From assembly GCA_051867655.1 (NCBI GenBank), contig JBJDYV010000104.1, positions 62,001 to 126,000 of the forward strand: 64,000 nucleotides of DNA, given 5' to 3'. Below are positions 52,841 to 62,193 of this stretch, piece after piece. Position 1 is the stretch's first letter. Each line of letters begins with the position of its first letter. The position numbers were made by a program, and so were the translations under genes. Source of the DNA: JAJPXI01 sp051867655 (GTDB lineage: Bacteria > Bacillota > Clostridia > Oscillospirales > Oscillospiraceae). The notes under the pieces are model-generated. The model saw only the letters and a list, made by a program, of their open reading frames with translations, was not told the origin of the DNA and did no database searches.

Positions 52841-54265
52841 ATGGCAGACGAAAAGAAAACAACCGGCCACGAGGAACAGGCTCCCCCTGCCGGGCTGGGC
52901 GGATCGAAGGCTCCGCCTGCACCCCAAGCGGAGCAGCAGCCGGTACAACTGGGGATTGAAAATCTCGATGCCCCCGCTTCCGATAAAAAGGCTGAAAAAT
53001 CCGGGCCGGATCATGCTGCCCCTGTTGCAGAGCCTAAAGACGGCTCGAAAATCCCGGACGGCAAAGTGATCGACATTACCGGCAAGGTGGCGCTGGGCAC
53101 TGAAGCCCCCGCTCCCGGCGATGACAAGAAAGCAGCTAAAGCCGACCCGGAAAAAACGGGACAGGATGCCCCAGCTAAAAAGGGCAAGACCAAAGCGGGG
53201 CCCGAAAAGGCGGATAAAGCCCCTACACCCCGCAAGGGCACCAAGGACAAGTCTGCCTCGGATAAGGGGCAGCGAGACAAAGTGTCCCAAGGTAAGGCCG
53301 CCCCAGAGCGGCCTGCGGCTGGCGGGGGCTCCGGCCCCGGCTCTGCGCCTGCTACGAAGGCTCCCGCCGAGCCGACACCCCCGCCCCGCCCTGTGGAGGA
53401 GGGCAAGCTGGTTTACCTGAAGCTGTCCGAGCTGCACCCATTTCATACATTCAGGGCTCACCCGTTCAAGGTGCGGGACGACGCCAAAATGCAGGAAACC
53501 GTTGCGTCTATCAAGGAAAACGGCGTTATGGTGCCCGGTCTTGCCCGCCCTGAAAAGGACGGTAACGGTTATGAGCTTATCGCGGGCCATCGCCGTCACC
53601 GTGGCAGCGAACTGGCCGGGCTTACGGAAATGCCCTTTATCGTCCGAGAAATGAGCGACCATGAGGCTGTTCAGGCTATGAAGGACAGCAACAAACAGCG
53701 GGAGCAGACCCTCCCCAGCGAATTGGCCGCCCTTTTGGATTTGGAGGTTGAGGACATCAAGCACCAAGGCACAAAGCTGAAAGGTGTGGCCGAGGGCGAC
53801 ATCGGCAAGCGTTCCGTGGAGATTGTGGGCGAGGCGCACGACATGAACTATAAAAAAGTCATGCGCTATCTCCGGCTCAATTCCCTTGTGCCGGAGCTTC
53901 TGGATAAGGTTGACGCCAAAACGATGGGCTTTATGCCTGCTGTGGAGCTCTCCTATATTCGCCCCAAAAATCAGCGCCTTATTGCCGTTTCCATTGACGG
54001 GGAGCAGGCTTCTCCCTCCGTGGCTCAGGCAAAGCGGCTCCGGGAACTTGATAAGGACGGTAAGCTGACCGGGGACATCATTGACGGTATTTTAAGTGAG
54101 GAAAAAAAGGAGGTAGACCGCGTGATTATCACCACCGACGAGCTCAACAAGTATTTTGGCAAGGAGTTTACTCCCCGCCAGATGAAGGATCAGATCATGG
54201 CCCTGCTGGACGACTGGAAAGAGAAGCAGCCCCCGGCGCTGGATAAGCCCCAGCAGGAGCGGTAA
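52841..54265 (+). CDS. ParB/RepB/Spo0J-family DNA-binding protein
   Basis: The start is ATG 52841 (MADEKKTTGHEEQAPPAG) after AAGGAGG; this gives 474 residues. The first ~180 residues are Pro/Ala/Lys-rich and disordered. The ParB N-terminal domain follows with FKVRDDAKMQETVASIKENG and the NTPase-type GYELIAGHRRHRGSELAGL. A KorB/ParB HTH region follows with IVGEAHDMNYKKVMRYLRLN and the C-terminal part RVIITTDELNKYFGKEFTPRQ. It is typical of Tn1549-like elements, where it may act in segregation or regulation. No ParA is adjacent. Confidence 0.9.
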   Translation: MADEKKTTGHEEQAPPAGLGGSKAPPAPQAEQQPVQLGIENLDAPASDKKAEKSGPDHAAPVAEPKDGSKIPDGKVIDITGKVALGTEAPAPGDDKKAAKADPEKTGQDAPAKKGKTKAGPEKADKAPTPRKGTKDKSASDKGQRDKVSQGKAAPERPAAGGGSGPGSAPATKAPAEPTPPPRPVEEGKLVYLKLSELHPFHTFRAHPFKVRDDAKMQETVASIKENGVMVPGLARPEKDGNGYELIAGHRRHRGSELAGLTEMPFIVREMSDHEAVQAMKDSNKQREQTLPSELAALLDLEVEDIKHQGTKLKGVAEGDIGKRSVEIVGEAHDMNYKKVMRYLRLNSLVPELLDKVDAKTMGFMPAVELSYIRPKNQRLIAVSIDGEQASPSVAQAKRLRELDKDGKLTGDIIDGILSEEKKEVDRVIITTDELNKYFGKEFTPRQMKDQIMALLDDWKEKQPPALDKPQQER

Positions 54266-54290
54266 GCCTTGAGACACTTTGTCCCAAGGC
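54266..54290. repeat. GGGACA-N3-TGTCCC palindrome, copy 1 (parB/SLH boundary)
   Basis: Core GAGACACTTTGTCCC (54271-54285) inside arms GCCTTG / CAAGGC, followed by TTTT. It starts at the parB stop codon and also looks like a terminator. The 25 bases are identical to copy 2. Confidence 0.8.
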
Positions 54291-54319
54291 TTTTATTCTA
54301 TCAATAAGGAGGCCACAAT

Positions 54320-57300
54320 TTGAAAAGAAATCATCATTTTCCCCGCAGGGCGCTGTCCCTGCTGCTGGCTGTTGTCCTTTGCATGGGGTTGATCCCCTCG
54401 GCCTTTGCCGCGCAGGAGAACGGCTACCATGACCCCGCCGAGCATTGGCTGACGGCCAGCAACCGCACAAATGAGCTTGATGTCAATGCTGTTGTCACTC
54501 ATGAAACCTTTACCTGCTGCGTCTGTGAAAAGAAAACCTCTTTCCTTGCGTGGCGTACCCCTGAGTACACACGGGACGGTGTAACGGCTCTGACCCGCAA
54601 TGTCCTCTATTCGGACGGTACTATGGTGGACGGCGAAGGCAAGGGCACCATTTTAGACGGCACCCCCGGCAAAGACGCCTACTATACCGGCTATCACTGG
54701 ACGAAGGCCATGTGTGAAACCTGTGGAACTCTGAACAGCAACGGCGGTTTTGATGGTTATAGCTTCAATAAGAATGTCTACAACCTCTACGACTGCGCCG
54801 CCGAGTTTACCGAGCGTCTGCCGGAGTCCGTGACCTATGAATACACGGACAGCCGGTATCATACCAAAACAACCACAGGCGGCACCTACTGTTGTTTCTG
54901 TTACGGCACCAACCACAGCACGGCTTCCGTTCTGGAGCGTCACACGCTGGAAACGGATATTCTGCCCCAGCCCGCCAACGGGCGCTTTGCCGAGGTGGAG
55001 CATTGTACCCTGTGTGACTATTCCCGCTATGACTACACCACAGCCAAGGCCGTGATTGCGGATTATTACGGCATGGCAGACGGCCAGCCCCATACCATCA
55101 GCGTCACAGATCTGTCCGAGTCCGGCGTTCGCGCTTCCATCCGCTATGGCAATTCGGCTGACGCCTGCACCCTCACCAGCGCCCCCAACTACACCGAGGC
55201 GGGCCAGTACACCGTGTACTATGCCATCACTTACACCTACGGCGGCGAGAGCATGACGGAAAACGGCGCTGCCAAGGTATGGCTTCGGGACGAGGCCGCC
55301 AGCGAGGACGGCTCCGGCACCTGCGGGGACAACCACAATTATGTGCTGCTGGACAGCGTGAGCCCCTCCTGTCAGACCCTCGGCTATGACCGCTATCTGT
55401 GTACCGAGTGCGGCAAGATCGAGAAACGGGACTACACAGCGGCGCTGGGCCATAGCTGGCAGGGCGTGCTGATTCGTGAGGCTACCTGCGAAGCGGACGG
55501 TAAGCTGCTGGAAATCTGCTCCCGCTGCGGTGAAGCCAAGACCACCGCCACCCCCAAGGGAGAGCACGTCTATAAAACCTACCCCGTGGCCGCCACCTGC
55601 ACCCATTCCGGCTATACTGTTCGGGAATGCGAGGTGTGCGGGGATCGGCATATTGAGGACATCACCCCGGCGCTGGCCCACAACTACGAGGCCCACGTTA
55701 CCCCGGCCACCTGTGAGGCGGGCGGGCATACTTCCCATATCTGTCACGGCTGCGGCTCCGGCTTCATCACGGACTACACGGACGCGCTGGGCCATAGCTG
55801 GGACAAGGGCACCGCCGTCATGGGGAGCACCTGCACCGGCGAGGGCATGACCGAATACCGCTGTGTCCGCTGCGGCGCTCACCGTCTGGAGGGCGACCCC
55901 GCCAGCGGCCATGTCCCCGGCGAGGCGGCTACCTGCACCGAGCCCCAGCTTTGTACCAAGTGCGGGGCCGTCATTGCAAAAGCGCTGGGCCATGACTATC
56001 AGGCGGAAGTGACTGCCCCCACCTGTACGGCTATGGGCTATTCTGTGTTTACCTGCTCCCGCTGCGGCGACAGCTACAAGGGCGAGTACACCGAAGCCAC
56101 CGGCCATAGCTCCGGCGATTGGATCATTGATAAGGAGCCTACGACCACCAGCGAGGGCAGCAGGCATAAAGAATGTGAAACCTGTGGTAAGAAGCTGGAA
56201 ACAGAGCCCATTGAGAAAATCTACAATCAGGCCACCACGGACACCCACGGAGAGGCCATTGTGGGCGGCTACCTTGTTACCGTCACCGACACGGATACGA
56301 AAAATCCCGTTTCCGGGGCGCTGGTAACGCTGCACACTGACAACACTCTTTCTATCCGTCTGCCGGATTCCCGTCTGCTGGACTATGGGGATCAGACCAC
56401 TATCACCGTCCAACTTGTGAAAGATAAATCCCCTGTGGCGGATATGCCTATTGATGTGACCGACAAAAACGGCAATTTCAGCGAGGGCAAAACCGACAAG
56501 GCGGGACGGTTCACCGTCCCCGGCACTTCCGGCGTTACCAATGACGACGGCAAAGTTACCGTGGGGTGGGAGGACGCGGATCGTGACCGCTGGACGCTCA
56601 CCGTGAAGGTGGAGGACTTCGAGACAAAACGTCCCATAGCTGGCGCTGGCGTTTCCATTGGCAGAACGGGCAATATCACCGTTACCCTGCCGGACGGCGA
56701 GGAGATGGACGAAAACAACCGCATCACCGTCACCGTTACGGACAATAAGAAACAGCCCCAAGAGGGCCTGACCGTCATTGTCAAGGGCGATTTGGGCCAG
56801 AGCGAACAGGGCCAGACGGACGAGGACGGGCAGCTTACCGTCCCCGCCGTTTTCGTGTCCGAACGCCACAAGGCGTATATCGTGGGCTACCCTGACGGCA
56901 CTTTTGGGCCGGAGCGGAGCATGACCCGCAGCGAGGCCGCCGCCATCTTTGCCCGCTTACTGGCGGACAAGAACGGCGACACCATAACCACGACGGCAAA
57001 AACTAAGTTTACGGATATTCCCGCCGACGCATGGTACAGCGGCTATGTGAAGTATCTGACCGGCTTCGGCGTGGTGTATGGCCGTGGAGAAAACACCTTT
57101 GCCCCCAACGACGCAATCACCCGCGCTGAGTTTACCGCTTTTGCGGTGCGCTTCTTTGAGGCGTATGGGGACGGCAACGGGGAGATTATGGAACAGTACA
57201 GCAGCTTTGATGATGTTTCCTCCGGCTATTGGGCGGCAGAGTACATCAAGGACGCGGCCCGTCACGGCTGGATTCACGGCTACGGGGACGGCACATTCCG

Positions 57301-57511
57301 GGCAGACCGTTATATCACCCGCGCCGAGGTCGTTACCATCGTCAACCGTCTGCTGGGCCGCTTTGCGGACGAGGCGTATATCGGCGCTAATCGGCACCGG
57401 CTGAATACGTTTAGCGACATTGACAGCGAGCATTGGGCGTTTTATGACGTGATGGAGGCCGCCAACACCCACACGGCCACCATGAACGAGCGGAAAGCGA
57501 AGCAGCCTTGA
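54320..57511 (+). CDS. SLH-anchored surface protein with Cys-rich repeats (element-encoded)
   Basis: The start is TTG 54320 with GGAGG 8 bases upstream; this gives 1063 residues with a signal peptide (ends SAFAAQ near residue 31). Residues ~45-630 hold repeated CxxC units of the form CxxCG...ALGHS (for example LCTECGKIEKRDYTAALGHS). Two Cna_B/transthyretin-like domains with EGKTDKAGRFTVPG and QGQTDEDGQLTVPA follow. Three SLH domains lie at ~855-1050 (VGYPDGTFGPERSMTRSEAA). The SLH domains would bind wall polymer non-covalently, in contrast to the LPXTG proteins of the chromosome. A mating-contact role is inference. Confidence 0.85.
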   Translation: MKRNHHFPRRALSLLLAVVLCMGLIPSAFAAQENGYHDPAEHWLTASNRTNELDVNAVVTHETFTCCVCEKKTSFLAWRTPEYTRDGVTALTRNVLYSDGTMVDGEGKGTILDGTPGKDAYYTGYHWTKAMCETCGTLNSNGGFDGYSFNKNVYNLYDCAAEFTERLPESVTYEYTDSRYHTKTTTGGTYCCFCYGTNHSTASVLERHTLETDILPQPANGRFAEVEHCTLCDYSRYDYTTAKAVIADYYGMADGQPHTISVTDLSESGVRASIRYGNSADACTLTSAPNYTEAGQYTVYYAITYTYGGESMTENGAAKVWLRDEAASEDGSGTCGDNHNYVLLDSVSPSCQTLGYDRYLCTECGKIEKRDYTAALGHSWQGVLIREATCEADGKLLEICSRCGEAKTTATPKGEHVYKTYPVAATCTHSGYTVRECEVCGDRHIEDITPALAHNYEAHVTPATCEAGGHTSHICHGCGSGFITDYTDALGHSWDKGTAVMGSTCTGEGMTEYRCVRCGAHRLEGDPASGHVPGEAATCTEPQLCTKCGAVIAKALGHDYQAEVTAPTCTAMGYSVFTCSRCGDSYKGEYTEATGHSSGDWIIDKEPTTTSEGSRHKECETCGKKLETEPIEKIYNQATTDTHGEAIVGGYLVTVTDTDTKNPVSGALVTLHTDNTLSIRLPDSRLLDYGDQTTITVQLVKDKSPVADMPIDVTDKNGNFSEGKTDKAGRFTVPGTSGVTNDDGKVTVGWEDADRDRWTLTVKVEDFETKRPIAGAGVSIGRTGNITVTLPDGEEMDENNRITVTVTDNKKQPQEGLTVIVKGDLGQSEQGQTDEDGQLTVPAVFVSERHKAYIVGYPDGTFGPERSMTRSEAAAIFARLLADKNGDTITTTAKTKFTDIPADAWYSGYVKYLTGFGVVYGRGENTFAPNDAITRAEFTAFAVRFFEAYGDGNGEIMEQYSSFDDVSSGYWAAEYIKDAARHGWIHGYGDGTFRADRYITRAEVVTIVNRLLGRFADEAYIGANRHRLNTFSDIDSEHWAFYDVMEAANTHTATMNERKAKQP

Positions 57512-57529
57512 GACACTTTGTCCCAAGGC
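57505..57529. repeat. GGGACA-N3-TGTCCC palindrome, copy 2 (SLH/DUF7768 boundary)
   Basis: Core GAGACACTTTGTCCC (57510-57524) in the same arms as copy 1, overlapping the SLH stop codon and followed by TGTTTT. Confidence 0.8.
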
Positions 57530-57572
57530 TGTTTTCGCATCCAACGATATATGAAAAATGGAGGTTTTGATT

Positions 57573-57923
57573 ATGAAGCGGCCCCTTGCGTATGTAACTG
57601 CCGCATGGCATGAAAGCGACGAGAGCTACAATCAAAAACTGGCGGTGCAGTATTGCCGTTCTGTCTATGAAGCGGGCTTTTCGCCCATTTGCCCGTCCCT
57701 GTATCTGCCCCTGATCCTGAAAGACGCGGTGCCGCAGGAGCACAAGGACGGGCTGGATATGGCCCGCGACCTACTCCGGCGTTCCCATGTGCTGGTGGTG
57801 TGCGGCCATACCGTCACCGAGGCTATGAAAAACGACATTGCCACAGCCCAGCGGCTGGGCATTACCGCCACCACCCTTGAGGGCATTTTGACCGTCAAGG
57901 GGCAGGGCAAGCGCGGGAGGTGA
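57573..57923 (+). CDS. DUF4406/DUF7768-like small protein
   Basis: The start is ATG 57573 after GGAGG; this gives 116 residues. The pattern KRPLAYVTAAWHESDESYNQ at the start, LYLPLILKDAVPQEHKDG, and SHVLVVCGHTVTEAMKNDIA near the end resembles nucleoside 2-deoxyribosyltransferase-like folds annotated as DUF4406/DUF7768 in conjugative elements. Enzyme activity is not shown. It is followed by ArdA with 4 bases between the stop and the ATA codon. Confidence 0.65.
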   Translation: MKRPLAYVTAAWHESDESYNQKLAVQYCRSVYEAGFSPICPSLYLPLILKDAVPQEHKDGLDMARDLLRRSHVLVVCGHTVTEAMKNDIATAQRLGITATTLEGILTVKGQGKRGR

Positions 57924-57927
57924 GAAA

Positions 57928-58641
57928 ATAGAAACGGTATTTTCGGCCTACATCACCAATGCGGGGACATTCGGCGCAGGCCGTGAACAGGGCGGGATGC
58001 TGCGTTTTCCCACCACCACGGAAGAGGTACAGTCCCTTTTGAGGCGGATCGGGGTGGACGGGGTACGGTATCAGGAGATTTTCATTCCCTGTTTTGACGA
58101 TGACCCGCTGGGGCTGTGCGACTATATGAGCGAGTATGAGGGCATTGACGAACTCAATTACCTTGCCCACCTGATTTCTGAATTGGACAAGGATTCCCTT
58201 GCCGTGCTGGAGGCCGCCGTCAACAAGGGCGAGCATTGTACCAGTGCGGCGGAGCTCATCAACCTTACGCTCAATCTCGACTGCTATGACCTATATCCCT
58301 TTATCAGCGATGACTATACGCTGGGGCAGGTCTATGTGGACGATATGGAACTGCTGGACGTGCCGGAGAAAGTGAAGCCTTACTTCGACTATGACGCATA
58401 CGGGCGGGACGCCCGCTTTAACGAGGGCGGGTACTTTGCCCCCGGCGGCTACCTGCTCCACAACGGCAGTGAATTTGTGGAGCTCTACCACGGCCCGGAG
58501 GACATTCCCCCGGAGCATAAGGTGTTTTCCTTTCCAGCACTGAATATCCGGGAGCAAATGGCCGCCTGCAAGGAGGTATCAGGCCGGGCGGCCCCGGAGC
58601 CCGGCAAGGCTGGCCCCGGACAGGGGCACGAGGACAGATAG
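57928..58641 (+). CDS. ardA: Antirestriction protein ArdA (ATA start)
   Basis: ArdA similarity begins with ETVFSAYITNAGTFGAG, upstream of the first ATG (57997). The only codon at a proper distance from the GGGAGG (57915-57920) is ATA at 57928; start assigned there, giving 237 residues. The ArdA features are TTEEVQSLLRRIGVDG, YMSEYEGIDELNYLAHLI, and acidic surface content that mimics DNA. ArdA proteins block type I restriction enzymes and protect entering conjugative DNA. The last ~35 residues are Pro/Gly-rich and unusual. Confidence 0.8.
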   Translation: METVFSAYITNAGTFGAGREQGGMLRFPTTTEEVQSLLRRIGVDGVRYQEIFIPCFDDDPLGLCDYMSEYEGIDELNYLAHLISELDKDSLAVLEAAVNKGEHCTSAAELINLTLNLDCYDLYPFISDDYTLGQVYVDDMELLDVPEKVKPYFDYDAYGRDARFNEGGYFAPGGYLLHNGSEFVELYHGPEDIPPEHKVFSFPALNIREQMAACKEVSGRAAPEPGKAGPGQGHEDR

Positions 58642-58643
58642 CG

Positions 58644-58672
58644 CCGGTTTGGGACAAAGTGTCCCGAACCGG
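58644..58672. repeat. GGGACA-N3-TGTCCC palindrome, copy 3 (ardA/pcfB boundary)
   Basis: Core GGGACAAAGTGTCCC (58651-58665) inside arms CCGGTTT / GAACCGG, followed by TTTTT. It starts 3 bases past the ardA stop and ends 12 bases before the pcfB ribosome-binding site. Confidence 0.85.
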
Positions 58673-58698
58673 TTTTTCCATAGGAAGGAGGTTTTTCA

Positions 58699-59169
58699 CT
58701 GGCAGAGGAAGATGTTTCCCGGCGCACGGTTGCGCTGATCGTCAACACGGGCAAGCTGACGGCCCGGACGCTGGCCCGCGCACTCCAAACGGCAAGCCGG
58801 AAGATCCAACAGGAGCGCCGCGCCCACCAGCAGCCCCACGGAAAGCAGAGCGTTAAAAAGCTGATGGGCCACGGCGCGGCTGTAAACAGTCTACCTGTGG
58901 AGGCTCCAAGGGATTTTGACCGTGTAGCCCGGCGCTGGAATGTGGATTACGCATTTTACAAGACCGGCGAGGGCAAGCACCTTTTGTTTTTCAAGTCCGG
59001 GCAGGCGGACGCCATTACTGCCTGCTTCTCTGAATATTCCCGGCGGGTGCTGAACCGGGGCAAGTCCCGGCGTGTCCCTGTGCGGGAGCAACTGAACCGG
59101 GCGGCGGAGCAGGTGCGGCAGCAGCCCAAAAAGGAACGGGCAAAGGAGGCGGAGCGTGAGGAACGGTAG
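58699..59169 (+). CDS. pcfB: PcfB/DUF3801 conjugation protein (CTG start)
   Basis: AAGGAGG (58684-58690) is followed 8 bases later by CTG 58699. There is an in-frame stop at 58681, and no ATG, GTG or TTG until 58864, beyond the conserved segment RRTVALIVNTGKLTARTLAR. A CTG start is therefore required unless a sequencing error intervenes. The 156-residue protein matches DUF3801/PcfB, which assists relaxosome-coupling-protein contact in Tn1549- and pCF10-like systems. The end overlaps the VirD4 start by 14 bases. Confidence 0.85.
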   Translation: MAEEDVSRRTVALIVNTGKLTARTLARALQTASRKIQQERRAHQQPHGKQSVKKLMGHGAAVNSLPVEAPRDFDRVARRWNVDYAFYKTGEGKHLLFFKSGQADAITACFSEYSRRVLNRGKSRRVPVREQLNRAAEQVRQQPKKERAKEAEREER

Positions 59170-60991
59170 CCTGAAAAAGTATCTGATTCCCAACCTGCCC
59201 TATGTGTTCCTGTTTTGGTGCTGCCTGAAGCTGGGAACGGCCTACCGGCTGGCGGCGGGGGCCAACTTCGCGCAGAAGCTGGTGGGCACGGTGGCGGCCA
59301 TCGGCCCGGCCTTTGCCGACTTCGCGCCGGGCCTGAATGGTTTTGACTGGCTTATCGGCCTTTTGGGGGTGGCGGCGATCCGCCTGTTCGTCTACTGCAA
59401 GGCCAAGAACGCGAAAAAATACAGGAGGGATGTGGAATATGGCTCCGCCCGGTGGGGAACGGAAAAGGACATCAAGCCTTTCACCGATCCCGTGTTCAAA
59501 AACAACGTGATCCTCACCGGGACGGAGTTTCTGACAACCAACACACGGCCCAAAATACCGGGCAACGCCCGCAATCTCAACTGCTGCGTCATTGGGTCAA
59601 GCGGCAGCGGCAAAACCCGTTTCTGGCTTACCCCCCAGCTTTTACAGGCCCATTCGTCCTATGTGGTGGTAGACCCCAAGGGCGGGACGCTGGAGCAATG
59701 CGGGGCCTTTTTGCAGAAACAGGGCTATCGGGTAAAGGTGTTCAATTCCATTGATTTTTCAAAATCCATGCACTATAACCCGCTGGCCTATATTCGCAAC
59801 GAGGCGGACATTCTGAAGTTTGTGGATACGCTGATCGCCAACACCAAGGGGGACGGCAAAGAGGGCGATCCGTTCTGGACGAAGGCGGAAACGCTGCTGT
59901 ACTGCGCCCTGATCGCCTATATCATTTTCGAGGGGGCCCCGGAGGACAGGAACCTGAACACGCTGGTGGATATGATCTCCGGCATGGAGGTAAAGGAAAA
60001 CGACGAGAATTTTATGAACGCCGTGGACTATATGTTTTCCGGGCTGGAAAAGCGCAAGCCGGATTGTTTTGCGGTGAAGCAGTATAAGAAATACAAATTA
60101 GCCAGCGGCAAGACGGCGAAAAGCATTTTAATTTCCTGCGGCGCTCGGCTGGCCCCCTTTGACATCCCCCAGCTTCGGGAGATCATGGGCTATGACGAAC
60201 TGGGGCTTGACCGTATCGGGGACAGGAAAACAGCGGTGTTTTTCCTGATCTCCGACACCACCCCCACCTATAATTTCCTTGTGGCGCTGGCGTTCTCGCA
60301 GATGTTCAACCTGCTTTGTGAGCGGGCGGATAACGTACACGGGGGCCGCCTGCCCCATCATGTGCGGGTGCTGTGGGACGAGGCGGCCAACACGGGGCAG
60401 GTGCCCAATCTGGAAAAGCTGGTGGCCGTCATCCGCTCCCGCGAGGTGAGCCTGTGCCTGTTCTATCAGCAGATGGCTCAATGCAAGGCCATTTACAAGG
60501 ACAACGCCGAAACAATACTCGGCAACATGGACAGCGTGATTTTCCTCGGCGGGCGGGAGTCCAGCACGATCAAGGAAATATCCGAGAACTGGCTGGGCAA
60601 GGCCACCATATCCATGCAGACGGAGGGCCGCTCCAAAGGCCAGTCTGAAAGTTACAGCCTGAATACCCAACGGCTGGGCCGGGAGCTTATGACCCCCGCC
60701 GAGCTTGCCACCATGCCGGGTGACAGGTGCATTTTGCAGTTACGGGGCCTGCCCCCGTTTTACTCGCCCAAGTATGACCTGAAGAACCACCCCAATTACA
60801 AGTACACGGCGGAGGCGGATAAGAAACGCAACGCCTTTGACCTTTCCAAGCTCATCAAGCGCCGCATGGATAGATTAGACCCCAAGGAGGAGTACGCCGT
60901 GTACGAGGACAACGGGCCGGACGATCAGCACATGGAAGAGGACGAGGACATTCTCAACTATGATGACATCGACGACCCGGACGCATATTAA
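59156..60991 (+). CDS. Type IV coupling protein VirD4/TraG/PcfC
   Basis: The start is GTG 59156 after AAGGAGG; this gives 611 residues. It has two N-terminal membrane helices, Walker A VIGSSGSGKTRFWLTP near 145, and Walker B HVRVLWDEAANTGQVPNLEKL (in part: VLWDEAANTGQVPNLEKL). QQMAQCKAIYKDNAETILGN and the TraG-like C-terminus follow. It is a hexameric ATPase that brings the relaxase-DNA complex to the secretion channel. It follows PcfB and is followed by palindrome copy 4 and a terminator. Confidence 0.95.
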   Translation: MRNGSLKKYLIPNLPYVFLFWCCLKLGTAYRLAAGANFAQKLVGTVAAIGPAFADFAPGLNGFDWLIGLLGVAAIRLFVYCKAKNAKKYRRDVEYGSARWGTEKDIKPFTDPVFKNNVILTGTEFLTTNTRPKIPGNARNLNCCVIGSSGSGKTRFWLTPQLLQAHSSYVVVDPKGGTLEQCGAFLQKQGYRVKVFNSIDFSKSMHYNPLAYIRNEADILKFVDTLIANTKGDGKEGDPFWTKAETLLYCALIAYIIFEGAPEDRNLNTLVDMISGMEVKENDENFMNAVDYMFSGLEKRKPDCFAVKQYKKYKLASGKTAKSILISCGARLAPFDIPQLREIMGYDELGLDRIGDRKTAVFFLISDTTPTYNFLVALAFSQMFNLLCERADNVHGGRLPHHVRVLWDEAANTGQVPNLEKLVAVIRSREVSLCLFYQQMAQCKAIYKDNAETILGNMDSVIFLGGRESSTIKEISENWLGKATISMQTEGRSKGQSESYSLNTQRLGRELMTPAELATMPGDRCILQLRGLPPFYSPKYDLKNHPNYKYTAEADKKRNAFDLSKLIKRRMDRLDPKEEYAVYEDNGPDDQHMEEDEDILNYDDIDDPDAY

Positions 60992-60994
60992 GGT

Positions 60995-61013
60995 TTGGGA
61001 CAAAGTGTCCCAA
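60995..61013. repeat. GGGACA-N3-TGTCCC palindrome, copy 4 (virD4/maff2 boundary)
   Basis: Core GGGACAAAGTGTCCC (60997-61011) with TT / AA arms, 3 bases past the VirD4 stop. No T-run follows directly. Confidence 0.85.
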
Positions 61014-61020
61014 TGTTCCC

Positions 61021-61045
61021 GCCGCCCCTAAAGGGCGGCTTTTTT
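61021..61045 (+). terminator. Terminator after the coupling-protein gene
   Basis: GCCGCCC / GGGCGGC stem with a short TAAA-containing loop and TTTTTT. It follows the fourth palindrome, so the core palindrome itself need not be the terminator here. Confidence 0.8.
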
Positions 61046-61083
61046 CATGGCCGGGGCTATGCCCCCGGAGAAACGGAGGTTTT

Positions 61084-61299
61084 ATGCAGTTTTTCGCATC
61101 CGCTATTCAGACCTTGCAGACCCTTGTTGTGGCCCTCGGCGCCGGTTTGGGCGTGTGGGGCGTGGTAAACCTGCTGGAAGGCTACGGCTCGGACAATCCG
61201 GGCTCCAAAAGCCAGGGCATGAAGCAGCTTATGGCCGGAGGCGGCATTATCCTGCTGGGCACCACCCTGATCCCGCTGTTGTCCGGGCTGTTCGGATAA
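61084..61299 (+). CDS. Maff2-family small membrane protein (VirB2/TrbC-like)
   Basis: The 71-residue protein has two hydrophobic helices (about 8-28 and 50-70) around GYGSDNPGSKSQGMKQLMAGG. This is the Maff2 family of small proteins found between VirD4 and VirB6-like genes in Tn1549-type elements, probably the pilin-like or channel component. GGAGGT precedes the ATG. Confidence 0.85.
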   Translation: MQFFASAIQTLQTLVVALGAGLGVWGVVNLLEGYGSDNPGSKSQGMKQLMAGGGIILLGTTLIPLLSGLFG

Positions 61300-61311
61300 G
61301 GCGGGCCGCCT

Positions 61312-62178
61312 ATGGATTTTCTCACCGACTGGCTCACAGGCTGGCTGAAGGAGCTGCTCATTGACGGGATCATGGGTAATCTGAGCGGGCTCTTTGATAG
61401 CGTCAATGCCAACGTCGGGGAGATCGCGGCACAGGTGGGGACTACCCCGGCGGCGTGGAACGCCGGGGTATTCTCCCTGATCCGGCAGCTTTCCGAAACG
61501 GTGGTTTTACCTATCGCTGGTCTGATCCTGACCTTTGTGGCGACCTACGAGCTCATACAGATGCTCATTGACCGAAATAACCTGCATGATCTGGACTACT
61601 GGATATTCTTCAAATGGATATTCAAAACGGCCTGCGCCATCCTGATCCTCTCAAACACATTTAATATCGTGATGGCGGTGTTTGATGTATCGCAAAATGT
61701 CATTGCAAACGCGGCGGGGCTCATACAGGGCTCTACCGATGTAACGGCGGATATGCTGGCCGATTTGCAGACCACGCTGGAGGGCATGGACATCGGCCCG
61801 CTGCTGGGGCTGTTCATGCAGTCCCTGCTGATCGGCGTGACAATGCAGATTTTAGGTGTTGTCATTTTCGTCATCACCTATGGCCGTATGCTGGAGATCT
61901 ATATGCTCACCAGTTTGGCCCCCATCCCTGTGGCGACCCTCTCCAACCGGGAATTGGGCGGTATGGGGCAGAACTATTTGAAATCCCTGTTCGCCGTGGG
62001 CTTCCAAGGGCTGTTGATTCTTGTCTGCGTGGGCATCTATGCGGTGCTGGTGCAGGGGATCGCCGTGGGCGGCGACCCCATAGGAGCTATTTGGGGCACG
62101 TTGGGCTATTCCGTTCTGCTGTGCTTCATGCTCTTTAAGACGGGCAGCATTGCAAAAAGTATCTTCGGAGCGCATTGA
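61312..62178 (+). CDS. VirB6/TrbL-like conjugation membrane protein
   Basis: The 288-residue protein has six or seven membrane helices, an early LIDGIMGNLSGLFDSVNANV segment, and VVIFVITYGRMLEIYMLTSL followed by FAVGFQGLLILVCVGIYAVL. It matches the CD1107/TrbL-like inner-membrane channel proteins of these elements. It starts 12 bases after the Maff2 stop, so they are co-expressed. Confidence 0.88.
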   Translation: MDFLTDWLTGWLKELLIDGIMGNLSGLFDSVNANVGEIAAQVGTTPAAWNAGVFSLIRQLSETVVLPIAGLILTFVATYELIQMLIDRNNLHDLDYWIFFKWIFKTACAILILSNTFNIVMAVFDVSQNVIANAAGLIQGSTDVTADMLADLQTTLEGMDIGPLLGLFMQSLLIGVTMQILGVVIFVITYGRMLEIYMLTSLAPIPVATLSNRELGGMGQNYLKSLFAVGFQGLLILVCVGIYAVLVQGIAVGGDPIGAIWGTLGYSVLLCFMLFKTGSIAKSIFGAH

Positions 62179-62193
62179 TTGGAGGGTGATACG

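Noticed and set aside
54653..56869. Minus-strand open frame of 738 codons
   Set aside because: Antisense to the SLH protein; no motifs.
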